In this document: piece after piece, positions 16,461 through 25,333 of the stretch
Position numbering within the stretch: position 1 is the stretch's first letter
Layout: the number at the start of each line of letters is the position of its first letter
NCBI RefSeq assembly: GCF_047920995.1
Contig: NZ_JBLRWZ010000005.1
Location: forward strand, 1-64,000
Reading direction: 5' to 3'
Source of the DNA: Aliidiomarina sp047920995
GTDB lineage: Bacteria > Pseudomonadota > Gammaproteobacteria > Enterobacterales > Alteromonadaceae
DNA: 64,000 nt
Notes under the pieces: model-generated
Told to the model about the DNA's origin: nothing
Database searches by the model: none
What the model saw: the letters and a program-made list of their open reading frames with translations, nothing else
Program-made: the position numbers and the translations under genes

Positions 16461-17965
16461 TGGCCACCTCCTAGCACAGCATCAATATACCCTTGCGGAT
16501 TCAATAATTGCTGTGCCGAATATTCGGCGAATTCGTAAATCGGCTGGCCATGCAAACCGATAAATAAGGTACAGGCACCGAGTAACACAACCGGAATGTA
16601 CAACACTACTAACGAGCCCGAGGTTTTTCCGGCGGTTAGCGCTGTATCATCCACGCCTTTCGGTAACTTCTTCCAGAATACTTCTGCCCATATCTTAATC
16701 ATTGAGTATAGGGTAAGTAAGCCCACCAGTAGCGCAATGAAGGTTACTACCCATGCGCTAGCCTCTACACCGGCGCGAATAATAATGAATTTGGCGAAGA
16801 ACCCGGATAGTGGCGGAATACCAGCTAATGATAGTGCAGGTATCAGAAACAGCACGCTTAAGAATGGCCGCGCTTTATACATGCCACCGAGCTTCTTTAA
16901 ATCATAAGTGCCGAGTAATCGGTGGGTGATACCACTAATCAGGAACAGATTCGTTTTCACGATAATGTGGTGCATGATGTAGAACACCCCACCAATCAGG
17001 GCGAGTGGTGTAAATAAGGCCAAACCCAATATCATATAGCCGATTTGGCTCACAATATGGAAAGAGAGTATGCGCCGGAACTCAAATTGCGCTGCTGCGC
17101 CGAGCACGCCGGTAAGCATTGTACCTGCGGCTACCCATAGCAGTAACTCATGAGTAAACTCAGGTGCTTGGTTGAATATCAGCGTAAATACGCGGAACAA
17201 CGCATACACACCTACTTTGGTAAGTAAGCCCGCGAACAATGCGGATACGGCCACTGGCCCGGTGTGATATGAAGCGGGTAACCAGAAGAACAATGGAAAC
17301 GCAGCCGCTTTAATACCGAAGGCGATAAGGAACATCACCGCAATTACATCAATTAAGCCCGGGTTCTCTGCAGAACCTAGCTTCACTGCGATATCGGCCA
17401 TGTTTAAGGTGCCAACTAGGCCGTATAGCAAACCAATTGCGCTAAGGAAAATAGCCGATGAAACCAAGTTTAAGGTTACATACTTAACCGCACCTTCCAT
17501 CTGCGCGCGCTCACCACCTAAGATGAGTAGCGCAAACGAAGCCACCAGCATTACTTCAAACCATACGTATAGGTTGAAAATATCGCCGGTAAGAAACGAG
17601 CCACATACACCCGCTAACAGCAGATGCATTAGCGGATAATAGCCGAAGCGCTCATGGCTAGGGGAAGCAGAGGCCAATGAATAAATCGCAATTGCCACGG
17701 CCATCATGCCGGTGAGAACCACCATAATGGCACTCAGCATATCGGCAACTAAAGTAATGCCAAATGGCGCCACCCAGTTGCCCATGTGCATTACTACATG
17801 GCCTTCATTCAGTACACTTACGAGCAACCAGATACTTGCTGCTAAAATCGCTAAACTGCCCACCAAGGATAAAGCGCGTTGAATGGCGTTGTAACGCCAG
17901 AACATTACACATAACGCACCGGTAAGTAGTGGAACAACAATGGGTAATCCTACTGCAAAACTCAC
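16457..17965 (-). CDS. mrpD: Mrp Na+/H+ antiporter subunit D
   Basis: 502 residues, about 14 membrane helices, homologous to NuoM/NuoN of complex I. The proton-channel core contains a buried lysine in FGIKAAAFPLFFWLP and the conserved LFAGLLTKVGVYALFR. Start is GTG 17965, giving MSFAVGLPIVVPLL; it overlaps the mrpC stop by 4 bases (GTGA), so translation is coupled. One of the two large ion-translocating subunits with MrpA. Confidence 0.95.
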   Translation of the reverse strand: MSFAVGLPIVVPLLTGALCVMFWRYNAIQRALSLVGSLAILAASIWLLVSVLNEGHVVMHMGNWVAPFGITLVADMLSAIMVVLTGMMAVAIAIYSLASASPSHERFGYYPLMHLLLAGVCGSFLTGDIFNLYVWFEVMLVASFALLILGGERAQMEGAVKYVTLNLVSSAIFLSAIGLLYGLVGTLNMADIAVKLGSAENPGLIDVIAVMFLIAFGIKAAAFPLFFWLPASYHTGPVAVSALFAGLLTKVGVYALFRVFTLIFNQAPEFTHELLLWVAAGTMLTGVLGAAAQFEFRRILSFHIVSQIGYMILGLALFTPLALIGGVFYIMHHIIVKTNLFLISGITHRLLGTYDLKKLGGMYKARPFLSVLFLIPALSLAGIPPLSGFFAKFIIIRAGVEASAWVVTFIALLVGLLTLYSMIKIWAEVFWKKLPKGVDDTALTAGKTSGSLVVLYIPVVLLGACTLFIGLHGQPIYEFAEYSAQQLLNPQGYIDAVLGGGQ

Positions 17966-18309
17966 GTATCGGTATCCTTCATCTGGTCCAAGTTATCGGT
18001 ACGAAGTATGTTATACGCCCGGTGAATCAGAACTACGGCAAATGCCAGTACCCCGAATGCAATTACAATTGCGGTTAGAATCAGTGCCTGCGGCAACGGA
18101 TCGGCCACGATTCCATCGGGAATTGTAGATCCTTCTGGAATTAACGGTGGCGCGCCTCTGGTCATGCCGGCAGAGGTAAATATTAACAGGTTGGCTGCGT
18201 TCGATAGCAGCATTAAGCCGATTACTAGCTTTACAATACTGCGCCGCAACATCATGTAAATTGCGGCTGCATACATGAGGCCAACCGCAATGGCCATAAT
18301 TGGTTCCAT
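17962..18309 (-). CDS. mrpC: Mrp Na+/H+ antiporter subunit C
   Basis: 115 residues, three membrane helices, NuoK-like. The family block GLMLLSNAANLLIF and DPLPQALILTAIVIAFG are clear. Twelve bases separate it from mrpB, and it overlaps mrpD. Typical length for MrpC. Confidence 0.94.
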   Translation of the reverse strand: MEPIMAIAVGLMYAAAIYMMLRRSIVKLVIGLMLLSNAANLLIFTSAGMTRGAPPLIPEGSTIPDGIVADPLPQALILTAIVIAFGVLAFAVVLIHRAYNILRTDNLDQMKDTDT

Positions 18310-18320
18310 TTCTGCCTCCG

Positions 18321-18752
18321 TTAGCGTTCTTCAGCTTCAGTTAATGCAATCATCATGAGCATTACCGAGCCGAACACAGTGAGATACACGCCAATATCAA
18401 AAATTAGCGGAGTGGATAACTTAATTTCAGTGCCGCCTGGTAACATTACCGGCCACCATTGTGCGGTTAAGAATGGTTGGCCTTGTAACACCGCGGGAAA
18501 TACTGAAATCATGCCGATAAATAAGCCAGCACCAATCAAGTTGCGCGGGTCTACACGCATTAAATCGCGGGTTACTGCCGAACCAAAGGTAAATAGATAG
18601 AGCGTAAAGGCACCCGCAGCAACCAGCCCAGCAATAAATCCGCCACCGGGTTCGTTATGGCCACGAAGTAATAAAAAAACTGAAAATAGCAATTGGAGCG
18701 GCACTAAAAACCGTGCCGCCGCATGCAATATCAGCGTTCCTGGTTTCATCAT
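18321..18752 (-). CDS. mrpB: Mrp Na+/H+ antiporter subunit B
   Basis: 143 residues, four membrane helices, with the conserved RGHNEPGGGFIAGLV block of MrpB. It overlaps the mrpA stop by 4 bases (ATGA). MrpB is a separate gene here, not fused to MrpA, so this is the seven-gene 'group 1' organisation. Confidence 0.94.
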   Translation of the reverse strand: MMKPGTLILHAAARFLVPLQLLFSVFLLLRGHNEPGGGFIAGLVAAGAFTLYLFTFGSAVTRDLMRVDPRNLIGAGLFIGMISVFPAVLQGQPFLTAQWWPVMLPGGTEIKLSTPLIFDIGVYLTVFGSVMLMMIALTEAEER

Positions 18753-21277
18753 GAGCGGGGCTCCTTATTATCACTTTCTTGGTCTTCGCCATTTTGTTCA
18801 TCGCGATCGATGGTATAGGGATCTTCATCCTCTTCATCATCGCTATCGTTATCAGAGCTTGCGGTTACAATATTTTGCTCTTCCAGCATTTTCTGATGAA
18901 TCTCTTCTAGCGAATGCACGATGTCTTTTTCGTTCAGCTCTTTCTTCGGCAAAATTAGCGTACCGGCATAGTGGTTTGCGCCAGGTGATGTTTCTGGGTT
19001 GAATTTAATCATCGCGTAAACGCCCATGGCGGCAAGCGCTAATACAAATATCTCGCCTAAGGTATCGAGTGCACGATAATCAACCAAAATAACATTCACG
19101 ATATTGCGGCCGTGCGCCAGCGGATAGCTGTTCTCAATCATGTAGCCAGAGATCGGTTCGAAGAGCTGCACATCAATGGTGATCATGATCAGGAAGGTAA
19201 TTAGCACCCCGGCAAGCAGCGCTACTGCAGCATCACGAATACGCTCGCGCGTGGTAGAGATATTCGAGAAGCTCGGTAATCGGAACAACACCAATACAAG
19301 TAGAATCACGGTAAGCGTTTCGATGAGTATTTGCGTTATACCTAAATCAGGTGCGCTAAATAGAATAAAGATTAACGCCACGCTAAAACCTACAGCGCCC
19401 ATTGCCGCAACCGAACCCAACCGCGAATGGGTTAAACATGCCGCGCAAGCTGCAGCCACCAAGATACCCACGGCTATGAGCTCATGGAAATACAAGCTTA
19501 CATCCCAATTCCAATGCAACTGATAGCGAGTAATGAGGGTGAAGCCGGTAACGCCTACAAATACCAACACAATGGTGCGCATATAGTTACGCATAGAACC
19601 ATTTTGCAGTTTGCGGGTTTGCCACTCGGCCACCCACACAATGGCATCCATAAACCAGAAGTAACCGCGTTCCGGACCGCGCGCCACAAGGGGGTCTAGC
19701 ACTTTCATTCTGCTGCGCACAGCATCCCAGTACTTAAACAGTACTAAACCTACCGCAATACTGATGGCTGAAAGCAAGAGTGGCAAATTCAAACCATGCC
19801 AAAGGGCTAAGTAGCCTTCTACAGTGAAGCCTGCAACCGCATTTGATGCTGGTTGGGTAATCCAGCCGCCAGCAAGGGCGGGCATTAACCCTGCGAGTAA
19901 AGAAAGAATAACTAATATTACTGGGCCAATTAACATTGCTAATGGTGGCTCATGAATTTTTTCACGCTCTTTCGGTGCTTTGAAGGCGCCAAAGAAAGGC
20001 CGTAAGGCAATCACCGAAGCCACGGTAACAACAAAGATAGAAGCAACCATTACCAATACATAAATGAAACTATGGAAGGCGCCATCTAGCATGGATTCGA
20101 GTAATAATTCCTTGGCAACAAAGCCGAATAAAGGCGGAATACCCGCGAGTGAAAGTGCCGCCACACCCACCAACAATGCGGTAAGGGGTAAATTTTTACG
20201 TAAACCCCCAAGCTCAGTAACATCGCGGCTACCAGCCTCGTGATCTACGATACCGGCCAGCATAAAAAGAGCCCCTTTGTACAAGGAGTGGGCAAGCAAA
20301 TAAGCTGCAAACGCTAGCATGGCAAGTTCAGTGCCGATTCCTAATAGCAGGGTTAGCGTACCCAGCGCCATTACCGTTGAGTAGGCCAGTAGCTTCTTCA
20401 AATCGGTACTGCGAATGGCCATGAATGCCCCGGTAAACATGGTTACCGCACCGAAGGTAGTAAGCACTACAATCCATAATTGCGTGCCACCTAGCTCAGG
20501 TTGCAACCGAGCTAATAAATAAATTCCCGCTTTTACCATGGTTGCAGAGTGTAAGTAAGCACTTACTGGCGTTGGCGCTGCCATTGCATTGGGCAACCAG
20601 AAATGGAATGGGAATTGCGCAGATTTGGTAAATGCGCCTAACAATACGCAAATGAGCATCGCACTGTAAAGGTGGTGCTGGTTAATGGCACTTGAAGAGC
20701 TCAGTATTTCTTGTATAGAGAAGGAGCCGGCCATCATGCCCAGCATGGCGAAGCCAGCTAACAAGGCTAAACCACCGGCCACGGTAACGATCAAACCTTG
20801 CAAAGCCGCCTTTCGGGCTTCTGCGCTTTGGTGATTAAAACCGATCAACAAATACGAGGTGATACTGGTAAGTTCCCAAAATACAAACAGGGTAATGAGA
20901 TTATCAGCTAGCACTAAGCCCAGCATTGAACCCATGAATGCCAGTAATACCACTAAAAAGCGATTCTGCGCTGCATTGCCTTTTAGATAGGCGCCTGCAT
21001 AGAGCACAACAAAGGTACCGATACCGCATATAAGTAATGCGAACATCAACGATAAACCATCAAGCACCATGGTAAACGAGATGTCTAATCCAGGAACCCA
21101 CTGGAACTCCTGTACTAAAGTTGCGCCAGCGGCAACCTCAGGAATGTGCATCGCAAACCAAACGGTTAGTGCTGCTGGTACTAATGCCATTAAATACGCA
21201 GTGCGATGTTGATGACGCACGAATAACCAAGGCGTAAATAATGCTGCAAGATAGATCACCAATACGGCGAGTTGCAT
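18749..21277 (-). CDS. mrpA: Mrp Na+/H+ antiporter subunit A
   Basis: 842 residues, first gene of the operon. The NuoL-like channel domain fills the first ~500 residues, with TKSAQFPFHFWLPNAM and SAYLHSATMVKAG as proton-path motifs. A further hydrophobic MrpA-specific region follows to ~770 (FSAPDLGITQILIETLTVIL, DYRALDTLGEIFVL). The last ~60 residues are soluble, and the final ~40 are extremely acidic (DNDSDDEEDEDPY), an extension not needed for the family. Divergent from the sodium-channel gene, with 236 bases between the start codons. Confidence 0.95.
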   Translation of the reverse strand: MQLAVLVIYLAALFTPWLFVRHQHRTAYLMALVPAALTVWFAMHIPEVAAGATLVQEFQWVPGLDISFTMVLDGLSLMFALLICGIGTFVVLYAGAYLKGNAAQNRFLVVLLAFMGSMLGLVLADNLITLFVFWELTSITSYLLIGFNHQSAEARKAALQGLIVTVAGGLALLAGFAMLGMMAGSFSIQEILSSSSAINQHHLYSAMLICVLLGAFTKSAQFPFHFWLPNAMAAPTPVSAYLHSATMVKAGIYLLARLQPELGGTQLWIVVLTTFGAVTMFTGAFMAIRSTDLKKLLAYSTVMALGTLTLLLGIGTELAMLAFAAYLLAHSLYKGALFMLAGIVDHEAGSRDVTELGGLRKNLPLTALLVGVAALSLAGIPPLFGFVAKELLLESMLDGAFHSFIYVLVMVASIFVVTVASVIALRPFFGAFKAPKEREKIHEPPLAMLIGPVILVILSLLAGLMPALAGGWITQPASNAVAGFTVEGYLALWHGLNLPLLLSAISIAVGLVLFKYWDAVRSRMKVLDPLVARGPERGYFWFMDAIVWVAEWQTRKLQNGSMRNYMRTIVLVFVGVTGFTLITRYQLHWNWDVSLYFHELIAVGILVAAACAACLTHSRLGSVAAMGAVGFSVALIFILFSAPDLGITQILIETLTVILLVLVLFRLPSFSNISTTRERIRDAAVALLAGVLITFLIMITIDVQLFEPISGYMIENSYPLAHGRNIVNVILVDYRALDTLGEIFVLALAAMGVYAMIKFNPETSPGANHYAGTLILPKKELNEKDIVHSLEEIHQKMLEEQNIVTASSDNDSDDEEDEDPYTIDRDEQNGEDQESDNKEPRS

Positions 21278-21513
21278 GCTTGTTCCTCTTCAGCCCAACA
21301 AAAAATCAATAAGTTAGCGCAATTCTATACGAACGGATTTGCTAATTTAGCACAAATAATGAATTCCAGTGAAGTGAACTCGACGCGAAGTATCTGAAAT
21401 TTAGCCCACTCTAACGGCTTACACACGAAATTTGAGCGCTTCGGTAGTGCCTATTTAGCTGTTAGAATGCGCCGCAGATTTTCGGCTCATTTCTTTTAAG
21501 GTAGTACAGCGAA

Positions 21514-22365
21514 ATGGATAAAAGTGATTACAAAAGCTGGCAAGCCGCTTTTGAACGTTTACGTAGTAATAAGGTGTTCGAGCTGGTAGTGGTAGTGATT
21601 ATCGTGTTTTCTGCCCTTGTAGTGGGAGCAAAAACCTACGAAGAAACCACACGCTTTACGCGCATTATGGATGTGCTCGATTGGGCAGTAACCATTTTCT
21701 TCGTGGTAGAAATTGCCATTCGCATGCTGGCTGAGCGGCGCTTGGTAAACTTCTTTAAATCCGGCTGGAATATCTTCGATTTTGTGATTGTGGTGGCGAG
21801 CTTAATACCTGTAGATGGCGGGCAAAGCATATTACTTGCCCGTTTATTGCGCGTATTCCGAGTATTACGTTTGGTATCCATTGTTCCTGAACTGCGCATG
21901 TTGATGAACGCCTTCTTAAAGGCATTGCCGCGCATGGGCTATGTAGCTTTGTTCATGTTTATCATTTTCTATATTTACGGTGCAGTGGGCAGCTTCATCT
22001 TCCGCGATATCAACCCGTTTTACTGGGAAAATATTACTACGGCGATGCTTACTCTGTTCCGTGTGGCCACGTTTGAAAGCTGGACCTCGATTATGTACGA
22101 AACCATGGAAGTACATGCGTGGAGCTGGCTGTATTACATTAGCTTTATTTTTCTCAGTGCCTTTATCTTTTTAAACATGATGATAGGTATCGTGTTAGAA
22201 GTAATGCAAAAGGAGAGTGCAGCACTGTCTTTAGAATCAGGAGAGGGCGAGGCAGCTGATATTCACTGGCTACGTGAGCATGTAGCAGAGCTGCAGGAGC
22301 AGATTGGTGCGATTCATGCACATGTGTTGGCTACGAGTAATAGCAAAGTAGGCACTGAAGATTAG
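21514..22365 (+). CDS. Voltage-gated sodium channel of the NaVBac (NaChBac) family
   Basis: 283 residues, six-helix ion-channel subunit that should assemble as a tetramer in the inner membrane. S4 voltage sensor carries Arg110, 113, 116 and 119 at every third position (ARLLRVFRVLRLVS). The pore loop reads LFRVATFESW; filter TFESW (186-190) differs from the NaChBac TLESW only by Phe for Leu, and Glu188 is the selectivity residue, so Na+ is the expected ion. S6 is FLNMMIGIVLEVMQ. The C-terminus (~248-272) has a short heptad-like coiled coil, as in other members. It is divergent from mrp and its stop overlaps the next gene by 4 bases. Ion selectivity is inferred from the filter. Confidence 0.88.
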   Translation: MDKSDYKSWQAAFERLRSNKVFELVVVVIIVFSALVVGAKTYEETTRFTRIMDVLDWAVTIFFVVEIAIRMLAERRLVNFFKSGWNIFDFVIVVASLIPVDGGQSILLARLLRVFRVLRLVSIVPELRMLMNAFLKALPRMGYVALFMFIIFYIYGAVGSFIFRDINPFYWENITTAMLTLFRVATFESWTSIMYETMEVHAWSWLYYISFIFLSAFIFLNMMIGIVLEVMQKESAALSLESGEGEAADIHWLREHVAELQEQIGAIHAHVLATSNSKVGTED

Positions 22366-22931
22366 CGAATGTAGGTTTTCGATATATGCCGGAATGTATC
22401 GGTTCCGGCTTGCTCTAACCATTCAAAAATAACCATTTCTACACTTACAATGTGCGCGCCCAACGCGGCCATGCGCTGTAACGCTAACTCTCTATTGGCG
22501 GGATGGCGAGAGCCTACCGCTTCCGCAACAACAAACACTTGGTAATCGGCTGCGAGTAAATCGAGTACAGTTTGCAGAACGCATACATGAGCTTCAGTAC
22601 CCATCACCACAAGTTGCTGCCGCCCTGAATCGGCGATGTGGCTACTGAAATCACTTTCTCGGCAAGCACTGAAGTGAATTTTCTCGAATAATGTGGCCTG
22701 CGCAAGATGTGTTTGCAATGCGGCAACAGTAGTACCGATACCTTGTGGATATTGCTCAGTAAAAACCCGCGGCACCTGCAACTCTGCTGCAACCTGCAGT
22801 AGTTTATCGGCGGCGGCAATGAGATCATCGGCGGCATGAATTGCGGGCGCTAAACGACCTTGAATATCAATGGTAAGCAATACGCTATGATCGCGAGAAA
22901 TAGTGTGGCGCTGGTGGGCAAACGTGCTCAT
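22362..22931 (-). CDS. Isochorismatase-like cysteine hydrolase
   Basis: 189 residues. The catalytic triad of the family is visible: Asp22 (LLTIDIQG), Lys84 (LFEKIHFSA) and Cys117 (GTEAHVCVLQ), plus the cis-peptide region before Cys. Full length for a YcaC-like stand-alone hydrolase; the natural substrate is unknown (amides or isochorismate-type vinyl ethers in relatives). GGGAG lies 7 bases before ATG 22931. It lies between the sodium channel and flgN and is convergent with the former; no obvious link to motility. Confidence 0.85.
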   Translation of the reverse strand: MSTFAHQRHTISRDHSVLLTIDIQGRLAPAIHAADDLIAAADKLLQVAAELQVPRVFTEQYPQGIGTTVAALQTHLAQATLFEKIHFSACRESDFSSHIADSGRQQLVVMGTEAHVCVLQTVLDLLAADYQVFVVAEAVGSRHPANRELALQRMAALGAHIVSVEMVIFEWLEQAGTDTFRHISKTYIR

Positions 22932-22944
22932 GGCAAGCTCCCTG

Positions 22945-23394
22945 CTAGGCTTTGGAATTTACTCGGGGAATCGATTTTTTCGATTGGCCGTCTGGGCCAT
23001 ATAAACTTGACCCTGCGGCATCACGAAGAATATTCAGCATTTGCTGATTGTGTTGTAAGCGGTGTTGAATAAGTTGGCCATTGAGAACATTTAAATTAGC
23101 CACTTGCTCTGTGGTGGCAATTAAATCTTGCCATACCGGTTCACAGCCAGCATCCGCTGCGGCTTGTTCGGCACCTTCGCGGTTCATACTATAACCTAGC
23201 TTTTGTTGGGCATTACGGCGGGAAATTTCAGATTGTTCTAATTCGGCAAACAATGCTTGCTTGCGTTGCGCGAGCTCGGTAAGGCGCTCACCATCAATTT
23301 TACCTTCGCCCAACAAGCTTTGCTCGCTTCGCAACAGCGTTACCATTTCGTTTAAGCGCTCTAATTGCTGCTGCAAGTGATTCTGTAAACTCAT
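22945..23394 (-). CDS. flgN: FlgN, export chaperone for hook-filament junction proteins
   Basis: 149 residues, mostly helical and Gln-rich, with the FlgN-family C-terminal segment NVLNGQLIQHRLQHNQQMLNIL, of which LNGQLIQHRLQHNQQ is the most conserved part. FlgN binds FlgK and FlgL in the cytoplasm and delivers them to the export gate. Directly downstream of flgM, as in enterics; the two are driven by the sigma-28 promoter at 23774-23800. Confidence 0.9.
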   Translation of the reverse strand: MSLQNHLQQQLERLNEMVTLLRSEQSLLGEGKIDGERLTELAQRKQALFAELEQSEISRRNAQQKLGYSMNREGAEQAAADAGCEPVWQDLIATTEQVANLNVLNGQLIQHRLQHNQQMLNILRDAAGSSLYGPDGQSKKSIPRVNSKA

Positions 23395-23459
23395 GCTGGT
23401 TTGCCTTTTAAACTGCTGGGCGATGCGCCCGCTCTACGGGCACCTTACTGGCGTAAACC

Positions 23460-23738
23460 TTATTGATCAAGCATCTCACGAACGCTATCAATAAGGCTGT
23501 CGGCAATCTTGTCGGCACGAATGTCCAACTTGCCATCGCGAATAGCTTGCTTAAGCTCGTCTACCCGCGCCATATCAATATCTTGGCTGGTGTTTTCTAG
23601 CGCTTGGCTAAAGTGAGTAACCGCAGCAGGGCCCGCCGCAGGCGTTTGGCTCGTTGCCGCAGCTGAACTTTTACTCGATGTTTTGCTTTGCTCATGCTGG
23701 TTCGATACGGGCAAAGGCTGCATGCCATTGATTTTCAA
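23460..23738 (-). CDS. flgM: FlgM, anti-sigma-28 factor
   Basis: 92 residues from a TTG start at 23738: AAGGGGA lies 5 bases upstream, and the resulting MKINGMQPLPVS fits FlgM N-termini, whereas the far upstream ATG (23804) would lie inside the promoter. The C-terminal half (DMARVDELKQAIRDGKLDI..DKIADSLIDS) is the FliA-binding helical region. FlgM holds FliA inactive until the hook is complete and FlgM is exported. Its own sigma-28 promoter makes a negative feedback loop. Confidence 0.92.
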   Translation of the reverse strand: MKINGMQPLPVSNQHEQSKTSSKSSAAATSQTPAAGPAAVTHFSQALENTSQDIDMARVDELKQAIRDGKLDIRADKIADSLIDSVREMLDQ

Positions 23739-23773
23739 AACATTCCCCTTAGGTGTTTGTGGGTATACAACGA

Positions 23774-23800
23774 TTATCGGCACAATGAATAAAAACTTTA
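23774..23800 (-). promoter_or_regulatory. Sigma-28 (FliA) promoter of flgMN
   Basis: On the minus strand: TAAAGTTT, 11 bases, GCCGATAA, an exact 16 of 16 match to the consensus. The predicted start lies about 30 bases before the flgM TTG. Confidence 0.9.
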
Positions 23801-23903
23801 GCAATAAACCGGCTAAAAAGCAGCCAATTCGCGCATTGTTTTTACTGTTTACGAGATTTTAACACAGGGGTTTTCACTCGTGCCATTTATCTTGCGGTAC
23901 GCC

Positions 23904-24611
23904 CTAAGGTATTAGCACCACTTTGCCAGGTGCCGCTACTCGGCCAGTAACGATTTCACGATTGCTAATACGCACTCGAATTTCTTCATGCATACCGCCT
24001 GCATCTATGGCCGTGCCCTCGCGCTGAATCGAGAAGCCACTGCCCTCAACGATAATAGCTACATTATCGCCGCGGCCAATGATTTGCGGAATCTGCACCA
24101 TTTGCTCGTGAATAACTTGCCCGGCTCTTAAGTTGCGGCGCACTACCATGCCTGCCAGAGATTCGATGCTACTGAAGGTTGCTTGGCGTTGCCGTGCAAT
24201 ATCGCCCTGTGCCATGCGTAAATTGCTAGCCGATAAAATTGCACCGCTGGGTAAATCTGCGGCCGCCACTACATAACTCCCCAGCACAGCTACTTGTGCT
24301 TGCACATAACGCACTTGCTCGCCGGCTTCACCACAGCGCACGCCAACCGATACGCGGCCAATAGCTCGCTGATTGGCATTGGGGAAGAAAGGTTCTGGGT
24401 TAATGCACACACCAAAACTTGCAGTGGGTGGCGTTACTGCAATCATTACTTCTGTTGTTGTAGTGCTTGCCTGTTGGTAAAGAAAGCTTTCTACCGCACG
24501 TATTAATTGCTGATTCTCATCATTGCTTGATCGCGCATGTGCTGGCGAGCTGCAATATGCAGCGCCAAGTACGCTAAGAAAAACAATTAAAAACAACTTG
24601 TTAACAAACAT
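23904..24611 (-). CDS. flgA: FlgA, P-ring assembly chaperone
   Basis: 235 residues from ATG 24611 (MFVNKLFLIVFLSVLG begins a signal peptide); an ATG 18 bases upstream is also possible. The mature part contains the SAF domain (VVAAADLPSGAILSASNL, RNLRAGQVIHEQMV). FlgA works in the periplasm to help FlgI form the P ring. First gene of flgAMN, divergent from flgB, as in E. coli. flgM can also be read from this promoter, since there is no terminator between them. Confidence 0.92.
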   Translation of the reverse strand: MFVNKLFLIVFLSVLGAAYCSSPAHARSSNDENQQLIRAVESFLYQQASTTTTEVMIAVTPPTASFGVCINPEPFFPNANQRAIGRVSVGVRCGEAGEQVRYVQAQVAVLGSYVVAAADLPSGAILSASNLRMAQGDIARQRQATFSSIESLAGMVVRRNLRAGQVIHEQMVQIPQIIGRGDNVAIIVEGSGFSIQREGTAIDAGGMHEEIRVRISNREIVTGRVAAPGKVVLIP

Positions 24612-24701
24612 TCCGATACCTAAATTCATCTTGCTAAGCCCCAGCAAAGCTCGATTAAAGTAATGATGCGAGCATCATTATAGAAGTGATAGAGCGTTAT
24701 A

Positions 24702-24740
24702 AACCGAAGAAATAAGGATCAAAAAGTGCTTTTTTCCATC
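24702..24740. promoter_or_regulatory. Possible FlhDC box between flgA and flgB
   Basis: AACCGAAGAAATAAGG (24702-24717) matches the FlhDC half-site AAYGSNNNAAATARCG with two mismatches. A weaker inverted half (TGCTTTTTTCCATC, 24727-24740) follows after 9 bases. The position between divergent class-2 operons is where FlhDC acts in E. coli. The second half is poor, so this is tentative. Confidence 0.3.
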
Positions 24741-24847
24741 GATTGAATCGACAACATGGCACGTAATCTTGATGATGCCGAAGTTTCCCAATGTTGGCTT
24801 GTACATAAATTAACCAGCTCGGCCCAAACAAATAAATAGGTAAGCGC

Positions 24848-25258
24848 ATGATCGATAAATTAACCGGCACACTGCAGTTCCACCAAGAAGCGTTGAATCT
24901 TCGTGATCAACGCCAGCAGGTGTTAGCGAACAATATAGCGAACGCGGATACCCCCAACTACAAGGCAAGAGATTTTGATTTTGCCAGCGAACTGCAACAC
25001 GCAGCTACCAAAGGGCGAGCGCAATCTACTGAGTTAGCGCGAACTTCAGCAGGGCATATGGGTAGCCCAGGCTCGAGTGGTCCGCAGGTAGATAATTTGC
25101 AATATCGTATTCCGGCGCAATCGCGCTTAGATGGCAACACAGTAGATATGGATATAGAGCGGAGCCGGTTTTTAGATAACTCAGTGCGCTATCAAGCCAG
25201 CTTAACCTTTATGAATAGCCGCATTCGTAGTTTGCGTTCTGCTATGCAGCCAGAGTAA
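24848..25258 (+). CDS. flgB: FlgB, proximal rod protein
   Basis: 136 residues. The N-terminal rod motif LANNIANADTPNYKARDFDF is typical, cited here as ANNIANADTPNYKA. The C-terminal helix (SVRYQASLTFMNSRI) completes the D0 coiled coil. First gene of flgBCDEFGHIJ; exported without a signal peptide to form the proximal rod above the MS ring. Start ATG 24848, with TAGGTAAG upstream. Confidence 0.96.
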   Translation: MIDKLTGTLQFHQEALNLRDQRQQVLANNIANADTPNYKARDFDFASELQHAATKGRAQSTELARTSAGHMGSPGSSGPQVDNLQYRIPAQSRLDGNTVDMDIERSRFLDNSVRYQASLTFMNSRIRSLRSAMQPE

Positions 25259-25333
25259 TGCAACCAGAACAATGCAACCACAGTAAAACGAATTTAGTGT
25301 AGGTATGGCCCGAATAATAACGAGGCAACAACA

